Origin: Citrobacter rodentium NBRC 105723 = DSM 16636 | GTDB taxonomy: Bacteria; Pseudomonadota; Gammaproteobacteria; Enterobacterales; Enterobacteriaceae | Assembly (NCBI RefSeq): GCF_021278985.1 | Contig: NZ_CP082833.1 | Span: forward strand, 62,001 to 126,000 | DNA: 64,000 nt | Direction of reading: 5' to 3' | Shown: positions 25,582 to 33,469 of the stretch, piece after piece | Layout of the letters: every line of letters starts with the position of its first letter | Numbering within the stretch: the stretch's first letter is position 1 | Notes under the pieces: model-generated | Databases searched by the model: none | What the model saw: only the letters and a program-made list of their open reading frames with translations | What the model was told of the DNA's origin: nothing | Made by a program: the position numbers and the translations under genes

Positions 25582-27972
25582 ATGGCTGAAAACAATGCAC
25601 GTTCGCCACGACTTCTCGTGACGCTGACGGCCCTCTTTGCAGCGCTTTGCGGGCTGTATCTTCTGATCGGCGGTGGCTGGCTGGTCGCCATCGGCGGCTC
25701 CTGGTACTACCCGATCGCCGGTCTGGCGATGCTGGGCGTCGCCTGGCTGCTGTGGCGCAGCAGACGTACGGCGCTATGGCTGTATGCCGCCCTGCTCCTC
25801 GCCACCATGATCTGGGGCGTATGGGAAGTCGGCTTCGACTTCTGGGCGCTGACGCCGCGCAGCGATATCCTGGTCTTCTTCGGCATCTGGCTGATTTTGC
25901 CTTTTGTCTGGCATCGCCTGATGGTGCCTTCCCGCGGCGCGGTGGCCGCACTGGTTGCCGCCCTGCTGATTAGCGGCGGCATCCTGACCTGGGCGGGCTT
26001 CAACGACCCGCAGGAGATCGACGGCGCGCTCAGCGCGGAGTCGACGCCTGCACAGGCCATCTCACCAGTGGCTGACGGCGACTGGCCGGCGTATGGCCGC
26101 AATCAGGAAGGCCAGCGCTATTCGCCGCTGAAGCAAATTAACGCCGATAACGTTCACAAGCTGAAAGAAGCATGGGTGTTCCGTACCGGCGATCTGAAGC
26201 AGCCGGACGATCCGGGCGAACTGACCAATGAAGTGACGCCAATTAAAGTGGGCGACACGCTGTATCTGTGCACCGCTCACCAGCGTCTGTTCGCGCTGGA
26301 GGCGGCGACGGGTAAAGAAAAATGGCACTACGACCCGGAGCTGAAAACCAACGAGTCCTTCCAGCACGTTACCTGCCGCGGCGTTTCATACCATGAGGCG
26401 ACTGCGGGTAACGCTTCGCCGGAAGTGATTGCCGACTGCCCGCGCCGCATTATTCTGCCGGTAAACGACGGTCGTCTGATTGCGCTTAACGCTGAAACCG
26501 GCAAGCTGTGCGAGACTTTCGGCAACAAAGGCGTGCTCAATCTGCAAACCAACATGCCGGATCAAACGCCGGGGCTGTATGAGCCAACCTCGCCGCCGAT
26601 CATCACCGATAAAACCATCGTCATTGCCGGTTCGGTGACCGATAACTTCTCGACCCGCGAGACTTCCGGCGTCATTCGCGGCTTCGATGTTAACAACGGC
26701 AAGCTGCTGTGGGCGTTCGATCCGGGCGCGAAAGACCCGAATGCGATCCCGTCCGATGAGCACACGTTTACCTTTAACTCGCCGAACTCCTGGGCGCCAG
26801 CGGCCTATGACGCGAAGCTGGACCTCGTTTACCTGCCGATGGGGGTCTCGACGCCGGATATCTGGGGCGGACACCGGACGCCGGAGCAGGAGCGCTACGC
26901 CAGTTCCATTCTGGCGCTGAACGCGACCACCGGTAAACTCGCCTGGAGCTATCAGACGGTTCACCACGATCTGTGGGATATGGACCTGCCCGCTCAGCCG
27001 ACGCTGGCGGACATTACCGTCAACGGCCAGACCGTTCCGGTCATTTACGCCCCGGCGAAAACCGGCAATATCTTTGTGCTGGATCGCCGTAACGGCGAAC
27101 TGGTGGTGCCTGCGCCGGAAACGCCGGTGCCGCAGGGCGCCGCGAAAGGCGATTACGTCAGCAAAACGCAGCCGTTCTCTGAACTGAGCTTCCGTCCGAA
27201 GAAAGATCTCAGCGGCGCGGATATGTGGGGCGCCACCATGTTCGACCAGCTGGTATGCCGCGTGATGTTCCACCAGCTGCGCTATGAAGGCATCTTCACT
27301 CCGCCATCTGAGCAGGGCACGCTGGTGTTCCCGGGCAACCTCGGGATGTTCGAATGGGGCGGTATTTCCGTCGATCCGAACCGTCAGGTAGCGATTGCTA
27401 ACCCGATGGCGCTGCCGTTCGTCTCTAAGCTTATTCCACGCGGTCCGGGCAACCCGATGGAGCAGCCGAAGGATGCGAAAGGCACCGGCACCGAAGCCGG
27501 TATTCAGCCGCAGTACGGCGTACCGTACGGCGTGACGCTGAACCCGTTCCTGTCGCCGTTTGGCCTGCCGTGTAAGCAACCGGCCTGGGGTTATATTTCC
27601 GCGCTGGATCTGAAAACCAATGAAGTGGTGTGGAAAAAACGTATCGGTACGCCGCAGGACAGTATGCCGTTCCCGATGCCGGTTCCGCTTCCCTTCAACA
27701 TGGGGATGCCGATGCTCGGCGGGCCCATCTCGACTGCCGGTAACGTGCTGTTTATCGCCGCGACCGCCGATAACTACCTGCGCGCTTACAACATGAGCAA
27801 CGGGGAAAAGCTGTGGCAGGCTCGCCTGCCAGCGGGCGGACAGGCCACGCCGATGACCTATGAGGTGAATGGCAAGCAGTACGTTGTTATTTCCGCGGGT
27901 GGTCACGGTTCGTTTGGTACGAAGATGGGCGATTATATTGTCGCGTATGCGCTGCCGGACGACGAGAAGTAA
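25582..27972 (+). CDS. gcd: PQQ-dependent glucose dehydrogenase, membrane bound
   Basis: Gcd oxidises glucose to gluconolactone in the periplasm and passes electrons to ubiquinone. The 796-residue length equals E. coli. The N-terminus has about five membrane helices (residues 10-140), followed by an eight-bladed PQQ propeller domain starting at DWPAYGRNQEGQRYSPL. Conserved segments include LYLCTAHQRLFAL, HVTCRGVSYHE and TVHHDLWDMDLPAQP. PQQ synthesis genes are not in the window; E. coli lacks them and depends on external PQQ. The ATG at 25582 fits the family start. Confidence 0.97.
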   Translation: MAENNARSPRLLVTLTALFAALCGLYLLIGGGWLVAIGGSWYYPIAGLAMLGVAWLLWRSRRTALWLYAALLLATMIWGVWEVGFDFWALTPRSDILVFFGIWLILPFVWHRLMVPSRGAVAALVAALLISGGILTWAGFNDPQEIDGALSAESTPAQAISPVADGDWPAYGRNQEGQRYSPLKQINADNVHKLKEAWVFRTGDLKQPDDPGELTNEVTPIKVGDTLYLCTAHQRLFALEAATGKEKWHYDPELKTNESFQHVTCRGVSYHEATAGNASPEVIADCPRRIILPVNDGRLIALNAETGKLCETFGNKGVLNLQTNMPDQTPGLYEPTSPPIITDKTIVIAGSVTDNFSTRETSGVIRGFDVNNGKLLWAFDPGAKDPNAIPSDEHTFTFNSPNSWAPAAYDAKLDLVYLPMGVSTPDIWGGHRTPEQERYASSILALNATTGKLAWSYQTVHHDLWDMDLPAQPTLADITVNGQTVPVIYAPAKTGNIFVLDRRNGELVVPAPETPVPQGAAKGDYVSKTQPFSELSFRPKKDLSGADMWGATMFDQLVCRVMFHQLRYEGIFTPPSEQGTLVFPGNLGMFEWGGISVDPNRQVAIANPMALPFVSKLIPRGPGNPMEQPKDAKGTGTEAGIQPQYGVPYGVTLNPFLSPFGLPCKQPAWGYISALDLKTNEVVWKKRIGTPQDSMPFPMPVPLPFNMGMPMLGGPISTAGNVLFIAATADNYLRAYNMSNGEKLWQARLPAGGQATPMTYEVNGKQYVVISAGGHGSFGTKMGDYIVAYALPDDEK

Positions 27973-27989
27973 CTTTGATGCCCGGAGAG

Positions 27990-28050
27990 ATCCGGGCATC
28001 CTGCCGGAGGCGCTTCGCTTGCCCGGCCTACAACAGCACCTTCCCCAGGC
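27990..28050. repeat. BIME interrupted by the insertion sequence, left part
   Basis: The segment holds CTGCCGGAGGCGCTTCGCTTGCCCGGCCTACA (a diverged REP hairpin) and then spacer DNA ending TTCCCCAGGC. Joining its last base directly to 29423 restores GGCCGGATAAGGCG, a perfect REP core, so the element split a BIME. Confidence 0.8.
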
Positions 28051-28057
28051 CGATGTG

Positions 28058-28070
28058 ATGGACACCTCCC
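28058..28070 (+). repeat. Left subterminal inverted repeat of the IS
   Basis: ATGGACACCTCCC, the exact reverse complement of the right repeat at 29407-29419. Confidence 0.85.
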
Positions 28071-28121
28071 ACCTTACGGCATCATTAGTGCCAGACTGAG
28101 GTGTTAACTTCAGTTCCCAGG

Positions 28122-28133
28122 GGGAGGTGTCCA
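28122..28133 (+). promoter_or_regulatory. Third copy of the IS repeat acting as transposase ribosome-binding site
   Basis: GGGAGGTGTCCA repeats the right inverted repeat one base before the transposase ATG. Its GGAGGTG is a strong Shine-Dalgarno sequence. It can pair with the left repeat 51 bases upstream, which would hide the ribosome-binding site in transcripts that start outside the element. Confidence 0.6.
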
Positions 28134-28134
28134 C

Positions 28135-29145
28135 ATGAATATTAAACGTATTGGCCTCGATCTCGCAAAGCTGGTTTTTCAGCTTCATGGCGTTGATCAC
28201 CATGAACGCGTTGTTCTCCGTAAAACACTGCGCCGTTCACAGATGCTTGTCTTTTTCGCCCGGCTTGAGCCCTGTCTTATTGGTATCGAAGCCTGCGGCT
28301 CCTCGCATTACTGGGCCAGAGAGTTGACCCGACTCGGGCACTCTGTCCGTATTATCCCGCCCCGGTTCGTTAAGCCTTATCTGAAGGGCAACAAAAACGA
28401 TGCCAATGATGCCGAAGCTATCTGCGAGGCCGTCAGCAGGCCCGGTATGCGCTATGTTGCCGTTAAATCTGAAGCGCAACAGAGCATGCAGGCAGAGCAC
28501 CGGGTTCGTGCCCGCCTGCTTCGCGACAGAACGGCGCTCAGCAACGAGATACGCGGCATGCTGGGCGAGTTTGGCCTTGTGCTTCCTGTCGGGCTTGCCG
28601 CGCTCAGACGAGCACTGCCGGAGATACTTTCTCAGCAGGAACAATGGGATAACCGCTTTATCCGTCTGCTGTGCGAGTTAGCGGAGGAATTGCAGATACT
28701 GGATGACCGACTGGCGCGTTATGACCGGCGGCTTAAACAGCTGGCGCAGGACGATGACCGTATCAGGCGGCTTCAGGAGATCAGCGGGATTGGCCCGGTA
28801 ACCGCCAGCGCGCTGGTTGCAGCAGTGGGTAATGCAAGACAGTTTAAAAACGGACGTGAAATGGCGGCCTGGCTGGGGCTGGTTCCCGGGCAGCACTCAA
28901 GCGGCGGAAAAAACCGGCTGGGTCACATCAGTAAGCGGGGTGACAGCTACCTGCGAACGCTGCTGATCCACGGAGCGCGTGCAGTACTGAATGCCTGCGG
29001 TAACAAGGAAGACCGTCGAAGCCAGTGGCTGCAGTCAGTGGCAGAAAGACGTAACAGGAATGTCGCAACGGTCGCCATGGCGAACAAAAATGCCCGTATC
29101 GCGTGGGCCGTGCTGAGTCGGGAAGAAGAATATCGCGTGATGTAG
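28135..29145 (+). CDS. IS110/IS1111-family DEDD transposase (recombinase)
   Basis: A 336-residue intact recombinase. The N-terminal RuvC-like DEDD domain shows D9 (RIGLDLAK), E52 (LIGIEACGSSH), and D89 and D92 (NKNDANDAEA). A coiled-coil region spans about 115-215. The C-terminal Transposase_20 domain contains the helix-hairpin-helix-like EISGIGPVTASALVAAVG, then GLVPGQHSSGGKNRLGHISK, where S255/S256 is the likely catalytic serine of this family. These enzymes act with an element-encoded bridge RNA. No frameshift or stop is seen, so the element may still be active. Confidence 0.93.
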   Translation: MNIKRIGLDLAKLVFQLHGVDHHERVVLRKTLRRSQMLVFFARLEPCLIGIEACGSSHYWARELTRLGHSVRIIPPRFVKPYLKGNKNDANDAEAICEAVSRPGMRYVAVKSEAQQSMQAEHRVRARLLRDRTALSNEIRGMLGEFGLVLPVGLAALRRALPEILSQQEQWDNRFIRLLCELAEELQILDDRLARYDRRLKQLAQDDDRIRRLQEISGIGPVTASALVAAVGNARQFKNGREMAAWLGLVPGQHSSGGKNRLGHISKRGDSYLRTLLIHGARAVLNACGNKEDRRSQWLQSVAERRNRNVATVAMANKNARIAWAVLSREEEYRVM

Positions 29146-29159
29146 AACGAAACGGTAAG

Positions 29160-29400
29160 AGTGAGAGAAAAGAATAATCCTGTCGTGAGATTGCAGAGTC
29201 ATTAAGCACAAATGTGTAACAGGTAAGACCGACACCTGAAAACTCCGGTTTATCCGAAGGCTCCCTGCGAAGCAAAGCCGTCAGGCCGAATGGAACCAGG
29301 TGTGCAGATAACATCATGGCCGGGCACGACGGTGCCGAAAGAAAGGCCGGATATACGAAAGCATCTTACTCCCGTTACACAAAACATGATTAGTGGCTTG
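29160..29400 (+). ncRNA. Candidate bridge RNA (seekRNA) of the IS
   Basis: The bases after the transposase stop fold, by eye, into two domains. In the first, ACACCTG (29232-29238) pairs with CAGGTGT (29297-29303), and TCC (29244-29246) with GGA (29292-29294). GGCT (29259-29262) pairs with AGCC (29276-29279). The internal loop holds TTATCCG (29250-29256) opposite CAGGCCG (29282-29288). Together these spell both halves of the REP target around CG. In the second, AGAT/ATCT, GGCC (29318-29321)/GGCC (29345-29348) and GGCAC/GTGCC form a hairpin. Its loop has ACATC (29311-29315) opposite ATATACG (29351-29357), matching the left and right IS ends. RNA ends are not defined. Confidence 0.65.
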
Positions 29401-29406
29401 CATAAC

Positions 29407-29419
29407 GGGAGGTGTCCAT
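29407..29419 (+). repeat. Right subterminal inverted repeat of the IS
   Basis: GGGAGGTGTCCAT, the exact reverse complement of 28058-28070. Confidence 0.85.
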
Positions 29420-29422
29420 ATA

Positions 29423-29450
29423 CGGATAAGGCGTAGCCGCCATCCGGCAT
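29423..29450. repeat. REP interrupted by the insertion sequence, right part
   Basis: CGGATAAGGCGTAGCCG and CCATCCGGCA form most of a standard REP hairpin. It lacks only the leading GC, which is found at 28049-28050 on the other side of the element. Confidence 0.85.
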
Positions 29451-29452
29451 TT

Positions 29453-31003
29453 TTATACGGTAAACCCTGCCATCATGCCCGTATCTTCATGCTCCAGCAG
29501 ATGACAGTGCGCCATATAGGCAAACTCTTTAGGCGCCTCATGCTCAAACCTGACTAACACCTCGCTCACGCCGCCTTCAACATGCACCGTATCCTTCCAG
29601 CCTGCGCGATGCGCCGCAGGAGGCTGACCGTTCTCTGAGAGAATACGGAACTGCGTGCCGTGAATATGGAACGGATGCAGCATCATGTCGCCGACGCCGG
29701 AAATCACCCAGCGCTCATATTGCCCTTTGCTGGCGGCAAACATCGGCTTGTTCATATCAAACGCGACGCCGTTAATCTTATTGGCATTGTGGAAGTCGAA
29801 ATGCCCGCCGTGGTGCATTTCCCCCATTCTGCCGTGCTGCATATGCCCCTGCATCTGACCGTGGCTCATGCCCGCCATCGCCTGATCGCCATACTTTTCC
29901 ATCAGCTTCTGCATCCCCATCATGTCGAGCATCGGGTCCATCGACAGCTGGAGTGTACGCGTGGTCAGCCCTTCCAGCGGCGGCAGGCCGGGCATGGTCG
30001 CGAGAGTATCCGGCAGCATCCCGGAGGCGTTAACCGCCACCGGCTGCACGCGCATCACCGGATGCGGCTTATCGAACGGCGCAACCGCCATCCCCATCTG
30101 GCTCACCGGCAGGGTCACCAGATCAAACGGCTTACCGTCGCTGATATCCACCAGCACCTCAAAGCGTTCGCCCATCAGCACCGGCAGTTCATTCACCTTG
30201 ACCGGCTCCGCCAGCAGCCCGCCGTCGCTGGCAATCACATATAACGGACGGTTATCGCTGGCGGCAAAGTTAAGCGAACGGGCATTGCAGCCGTTGAGCA
30301 GACGCAGGCGCAGCCAGCCGCGCGGGGCGGCGTGCTGCGGATAGATAGCCCCGTTGGTCAGCAGCGTATCGCCGAACCAGCCGACGGCGGCGGTCATCAC
30401 ATCAAGCTGATAATCAATCTGCCCGGCATCAGTAAACCGCTTGTCCTGAACAATAACCGGCACGTCGTCAATGCCCCACTGTTTCGGCAACAGCAGCTTA
30501 TGCATCTCTTCGTCTTCGATAATCACCAGACCGGCTAAGCCCATCGCCACCTGATGCCCGGTTTTGCCGTGCTGATGCGGGTGAAACCAGCAGGTCGCCG
30601 CGCGCTGTTGCGGGGTAAAAGTGACGGTGCGTTTGCCCCCGGCCGGAATGATCCCCTGCGGCCCGCCATCCACTTCGCCGGGAACCTCCAGCCCGTGCCA
30701 GTGCACGGTGGTCTCTTCGGCAAGTTGATTATGGATATCCACCGTCACCGCTTTACCTTTTTGCAGCTTCAGCGCAGGCCCGAGCAGACTGCCGTTATAG
30801 CCCCAGGTGGTCGCCGTTTTGCCGGAGAAGGTGGACTGCCCCGCCTGCACCATCAATGAGATGCGATTACGGGCATCGGCGGTGAGCAGTTGCGGAACAG
30901 GTAACGCGGGACGTCCGGCGGCAAAAGCCGCGCGGCTCCATAGCGGTAACGCCGAGGCCATCCCCAGCGCCACAGAATATTTTAAGAAATCACGACGTTG
31001 CAT
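29453..31003 (-). CDS. cueO: Multicopper oxidase CueO
   Basis: CueO oxidises Cu+ to the less toxic Cu2+ in the periplasm. The 516-residue length equals E. coli. A Tat signal is present (MQRRDFLKYSVALGMASALP, cleavage near AFA-A). Copper ligands lie in HWHGLEVPGE, WFHPHQHGKT, HPFHIHG and the type 1 site HCHLLEHEDTGMM. A Met/His-rich insert (about 355-405), including GQMQGHMQHGRMGEMHHGGH, covers the substrate copper site. The ATG at 31003 fits the family; an upstream in-frame ATG would run through the promoter. Confidence 0.97.
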   Translation of the reverse strand: MQRRDFLKYSVALGMASALPLWSRAAFAAGRPALPVPQLLTADARNRISLMVQAGQSTFSGKTATTWGYNGSLLGPALKLQKGKAVTVDIHNQLAEETTVHWHGLEVPGEVDGGPQGIIPAGGKRTVTFTPQQRAATCWFHPHQHGKTGHQVAMGLAGLVIIEDEEMHKLLLPKQWGIDDVPVIVQDKRFTDAGQIDYQLDVMTAAVGWFGDTLLTNGAIYPQHAAPRGWLRLRLLNGCNARSLNFAASDNRPLYVIASDGGLLAEPVKVNELPVLMGERFEVLVDISDGKPFDLVTLPVSQMGMAVAPFDKPHPVMRVQPVAVNASGMLPDTLATMPGLPPLEGLTTRTLQLSMDPMLDMMGMQKLMEKYGDQAMAGMSHGQMQGHMQHGRMGEMHHGGHFDFHNANKINGVAFDMNKPMFAASKGQYERWVISGVGDMMLHPFHIHGTQFRILSENGQPPAAHRAGWKDTVHVEGGVSEVLVRFEHEAPKEFAYMAHCHLLEHEDTGMMAGFTV

Positions 31004-31049
31004 AATCACTTCCTTATTTTGCGGCAGACGAAACAAAACCCGGTCCCTG

Positions 31050-31080
31050 AGCATAGACCCTCCCCTTACGGGAAGGTCAA
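31050..31080 (-). promoter_or_regulatory. CueR-controlled cueO promoter
   Basis: On the minus strand, TTGACC (31075-31080) and TATGCT (31050-31055) are separated by 19 bases. That is the over-long spacer typical of MerR-family promoters. The spacer is an inverted repeat, GACC(T)TCCC ... GGGA(G)GGTC with centre GTAAG, matching the CueR operator of E. coli cueO. Copper-bound CueR would remodel it for activation. Confidence 0.85.
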
Positions 31081-31170
31081 GATAACGTCATAAATGAAAG
31101 CAATAATAAAAGTCGTCGCCTTGCCTACAGTGTGCTAACGTTTAGTTTCCGTAATGCAGTGGTAGAAGCA

Positions 31171-31518
31171 ATGAAGACGTTTTTCAGAACCGTGCTGTTC
31201 AGCAGCCTGATGGCTGTTTGCGCAAACAGTTATGCGCTCAGTGAATCTGAAGCCGAAGATATGGCCGACTTAACAGCCGTTTTTGTCTTTCTGAAAAATG
31301 ACTGCGGCTATCAGAATTTACCCAACGGGCAGATCCGTCGGGCACTGGTCTTTTTCGCGCAGCAAAATCAGTGGGACCTCAGCAATTACGATACCTTCGA
31401 TATGAAATCTCTCGGCGAGGACAGCTATCGCGACCTGAGCGGTATCGGGATCCCCGTCGCGAAAAAATGCAAAGCGCTGGCGCGCGACTCCCTCAGCCTG
31501 CTGGCCTACGTAAAATAA
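31171..31518 (+). CDS. yacC: YacC, PulS/OutS-family pilotin-like protein
   Basis: A 115-residue exported protein nearly identical to E. coli YacC. It has signal peptide MKTFFRTVLFSSLMAVCANSYA, then SESEAEDMADLTAVFVFL. Cysteines C50 region (NDCGYQNLP) and near the end (KKCKALARD) could form a disulfide. The family resembles type II secretion pilotins (PulS/OutS), although no lipobox is seen. The ATG at 31171 was chosen by family fit over an earlier ATG. It is divergent from cueO and upstream of speE. Confidence 0.88.
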   Translation: MKTFFRTVLFSSLMAVCANSYALSESEAEDMADLTAVFVFLKNDCGYQNLPNGQIRRALVFFAQQNQWDLSNYDTFDMKSLGEDSYRDLSGIGIPVAKKCKALARDSLSLLAYVK

Positions 31519-31541
31519 TCCCTCCCGCACATTGCTGAAAT

Positions 31542-31565
31542 AATGACCGTGCATCGTCGGTCATT
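31542..31565 (+). terminator. Hairpin between yacC and speE
   Basis: AATGACCG (31542-31549) pairs perfectly with CGGTCATT (31558-31565). There is no U run after it, so it may end yacC transcripts weakly or protect their 3' end. Confidence 0.4.
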
Positions 31566-31622
31566 GTTAGCTATGATGTTGCGCCCTTTTTTTACGGGTG
31601 TTAACAAAGGAGGTATCAACCC

Positions 31623-32489
31623 ATGGCCGAAAATCCACAGTGGCATGAAACGCTACACGACCAGTTTGGGCAGTACTTTGCCGTCGATAACGTTCTTTAT
31701 CATGAGAAGACCGACCATCAGGATCTGATCATTTTCGAAAACGCCGCCTTTGGCCGCGTGATGGCGCTGGATGGCGTGGTGCAAACCACCGAGCGCGATG
31801 AGTTTATCTATCACGAGATGATGACCCACGTTCCGCTGTTCGCCCACGGCCACGCCAGGCACGTGCTGATCATCGGCGGCGGCGACGGCGCGATGCTGCG
31901 TGAAGTCACCCGCCATAAAAACGTCGAAACCATCACGATGGTCGAGATTGACGCGGGCGTCGTCTCCTTCTGTCGCCAGTACCTGCCCAATCACAACGCC
32001 GGCAGCTACGACGATCCGCGCTTTACGCTGGTGATCGACGACGGCGTTAACTTCGTTAACCAGACGCAGCAGACGTTTGATGTGATCATCTCAGACTGCA
32101 CCGATCCGATCGGTCCCGGAGAAAGCCTGTTCACCTCGGCGTTCTACGAAGGCTGCAAACGCTGCCTGAACCCCGGCGGGATCTTCGTCGCCCAGAACGG
32201 GGTGTGCTTTCTGCAACAGGATGAAGCTCTGGACAGCCACCGCAAGCTGAGCCATTACTTTGCCGACGTCGGCTTTTATCAGGCGGCGATTCCGACCTAC
32301 TATGGCGGCATAATGACCTTTGCCTGGGCGACGGACAACGAAGCGCTGCGTCATCTGTCGACTGAAATCATCCAGGCGCGTTTTCACACGTCCGGCCTGA
32401 AGTGCCGTTACTACAACCCGGCAATCCACACGGCAGCCTTTGCCCTGCCTCAGTATCTGCAAGACGCGCTGACTTCATCGTCGTCCTGA
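31623..32489 (+). CDS. speE: Spermidine synthase (polyamine aminopropyltransferase)
   Basis: SpeE transfers aminopropyl from decarboxylated S-adenosylmethionine to putrescine. The 288-residue length equals E. coli. The nucleotide-binding loop is LIIGGGDGAMLREV, followed by VEIDAGVVSFC. The catalytic aspartate region is IISDCTDPIGPGESLFTS. A strong AAAGGAGG precedes the start. speD follows 15 bases later as one operon, so the decarboxylase supplies its co-substrate. Confidence 0.97.
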   Translation: MAENPQWHETLHDQFGQYFAVDNVLYHEKTDHQDLIIFENAAFGRVMALDGVVQTTERDEFIYHEMMTHVPLFAHGHARHVLIIGGGDGAMLREVTRHKNVETITMVEIDAGVVSFCRQYLPNHNAGSYDDPRFTLVIDDGVNFVNQTQQTFDVIISDCTDPIGPGESLFTSAFYEGCKRCLNPGGIFVAQNGVCFLQQDEALDSHRKLSHYFADVGFYQAAIPTYYGGIMTFAWATDNEALRHLSTEIIQARFHTSGLKCRYYNPAIHTAAFALPQYLQDALTSSSS

Positions 32490-32504
32490 GGAGAAGATAA
32501 AAAA

Positions 32505-33299
32505 TTGAAAAAACTGAAACTGCACGGCTTTAACAACCTGACCAAAAGTCTGAGTTTTTGTATTTACGATATTTGCTACGCCAAAACTGCCGAAGAACGC
32601 GACGGCTATATCGCCTATATCGATGAGCTGTATAACGCCAACCGCCTGACCGAAATTCTGTCGGAAACCTGCTCAATCATCGGCGCCAATATCCTCAACA
32701 TCGCCCGCCAGGATTATGAACCGCAGGGCGCCAGCGTTACCATTCTGGTGAGTGAAGAACCTGTTGATCCGCTGCTTATCGACAAAACCGAACACCCCGG
32801 CCCGCTGCCGGAAACGGTGGTCGCCCATCTTGATAAGAGCCACATCTGCGTGCATACCTATCCGGAAAGCCACCCGGAAGGCGGGCTGTGCACCTTCCGC
32901 GCGGACATTGAAGTGTCGACCTGCGGCGTGATCTCTCCGCTGAAGGCGCTGAATTACCTGATCCACCAGTTAGAGTCCGATATCGTGACCATCGACTACC
33001 GCGTGCGCGGATTTACCCGCGATATCAACGGCATGAAGCACTTTATCGACCATGAGATTAACTCCATCCAGAACTTTATGTCTGAAGATATGAAGTCGCT
33101 GTATGACATGGTGGACGTCAATGTGTATCAGGAAAACATTTTCCATACCAAGATGCTGCTTAAAGAGTTCGACCTTAAGCACTATATGTTCCACACCCGG
33201 CCAGAAGATCTGACGGAAGCCGAGCGCCAGGAGATTACCACGGCGCTGTGGAAAGAGATGCGCGAGATTTACTACGGGCGCAATATCCCGGCGGTGTAA
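32505..33299 (+). CDS. speD: S-adenosylmethionine decarboxylase proenzyme
   Basis: SpeD makes decarboxylated S-adenosylmethionine for SpeE. The 264 residues equal E. coli. The proenzyme self-cleaves before Ser112 in HLDKSHICVHTYPE, giving a pyruvoyl cofactor. The start is TTG at 32505 (M/LKKLKLHGFNNLTKSL), as in E. coli, with GAGGAG about ten bases upstream. No in-frame ATG or GTG lies nearby. The rare start may keep enzyme levels low. Confidence 0.95.
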   Translation: MKKLKLHGFNNLTKSLSFCIYDICYAKTAEERDGYIAYIDELYNANRLTEILSETCSIIGANILNIARQDYEPQGASVTILVSEEPVDPLLIDKTEHPGPLPETVVAHLDKSHICVHTYPESHPEGGLCTFRADIEVSTCGVISPLKALNYLIHQLESDIVTIDYRVRGFTRDINGMKHFIDHEINSIQNFMSEDMKSLYDMVDVNVYQENIFHTKMLLKEFDLKHYMFHTRPEDLTEAERQEITTALWKEMREIYYGRNIPAV

Positions 33300-33307
33300 T
33301 GCGTTAA

Positions 33308-33372
33308 CCACCTTGCCGGATGGCGCTGCGCTTATCCGGCCTACAGTCGCTCTTGTAGGCCAGGGAGTGCAA
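33308..33372. repeat. REP element after speD
   Basis: The stretch 33300-33610 has no intact gene. It opens with a REP hairpin, TTGCCGGATGGCGCTGCGC and TTATCCGGCCTACA. A partial second copy follows (TTGTAGGCCAGG), then diverged DNA leading into the LysR-family remnant. Confidence 0.75.
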
Positions 33373-33469
33373 CCATCCGGCGCCGCGGCGCTCAGAAGTA
33401 AAAGACCGCTCCAGCAGGCAAACTTTTCGCTGTTTGTTGTTTTGACACGCAGTGTGGACATGATTTTAT

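Larger units (their letters stand above)
28051..29422 (+). mobile_element. Complete IS110-family element of the IS1111 type, 1372 bp, inserted in a REP
   Basis: The element has one transposase gene. It also has subterminal 13-bp perfect inverted repeats (28058-28070 and 29407-29419) with 7 bases outside the left repeat and 3 outside the right. That 7/3 arrangement is characteristic of the IS1111 group. The non-coding part is short on the left (about 84 bases) and long on the right (about 277 bases). In IS1111 elements the guide RNA is encoded on the right. No target duplication is seen beyond a possible 2-base CG core present at both junctions (28051-28052 and 29423-29424). The exact name in an IS database is unknown to me. 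Confidence 0.88.

Noticed and set aside
26386..28203. A 605-codon open frame opposite gcd, running into the insertion sequence
   Set aside because: The product is Arg-rich without domain pattern, and it crosses two unrelated genes. gcd on the other strand is nearly identical to E. coli.
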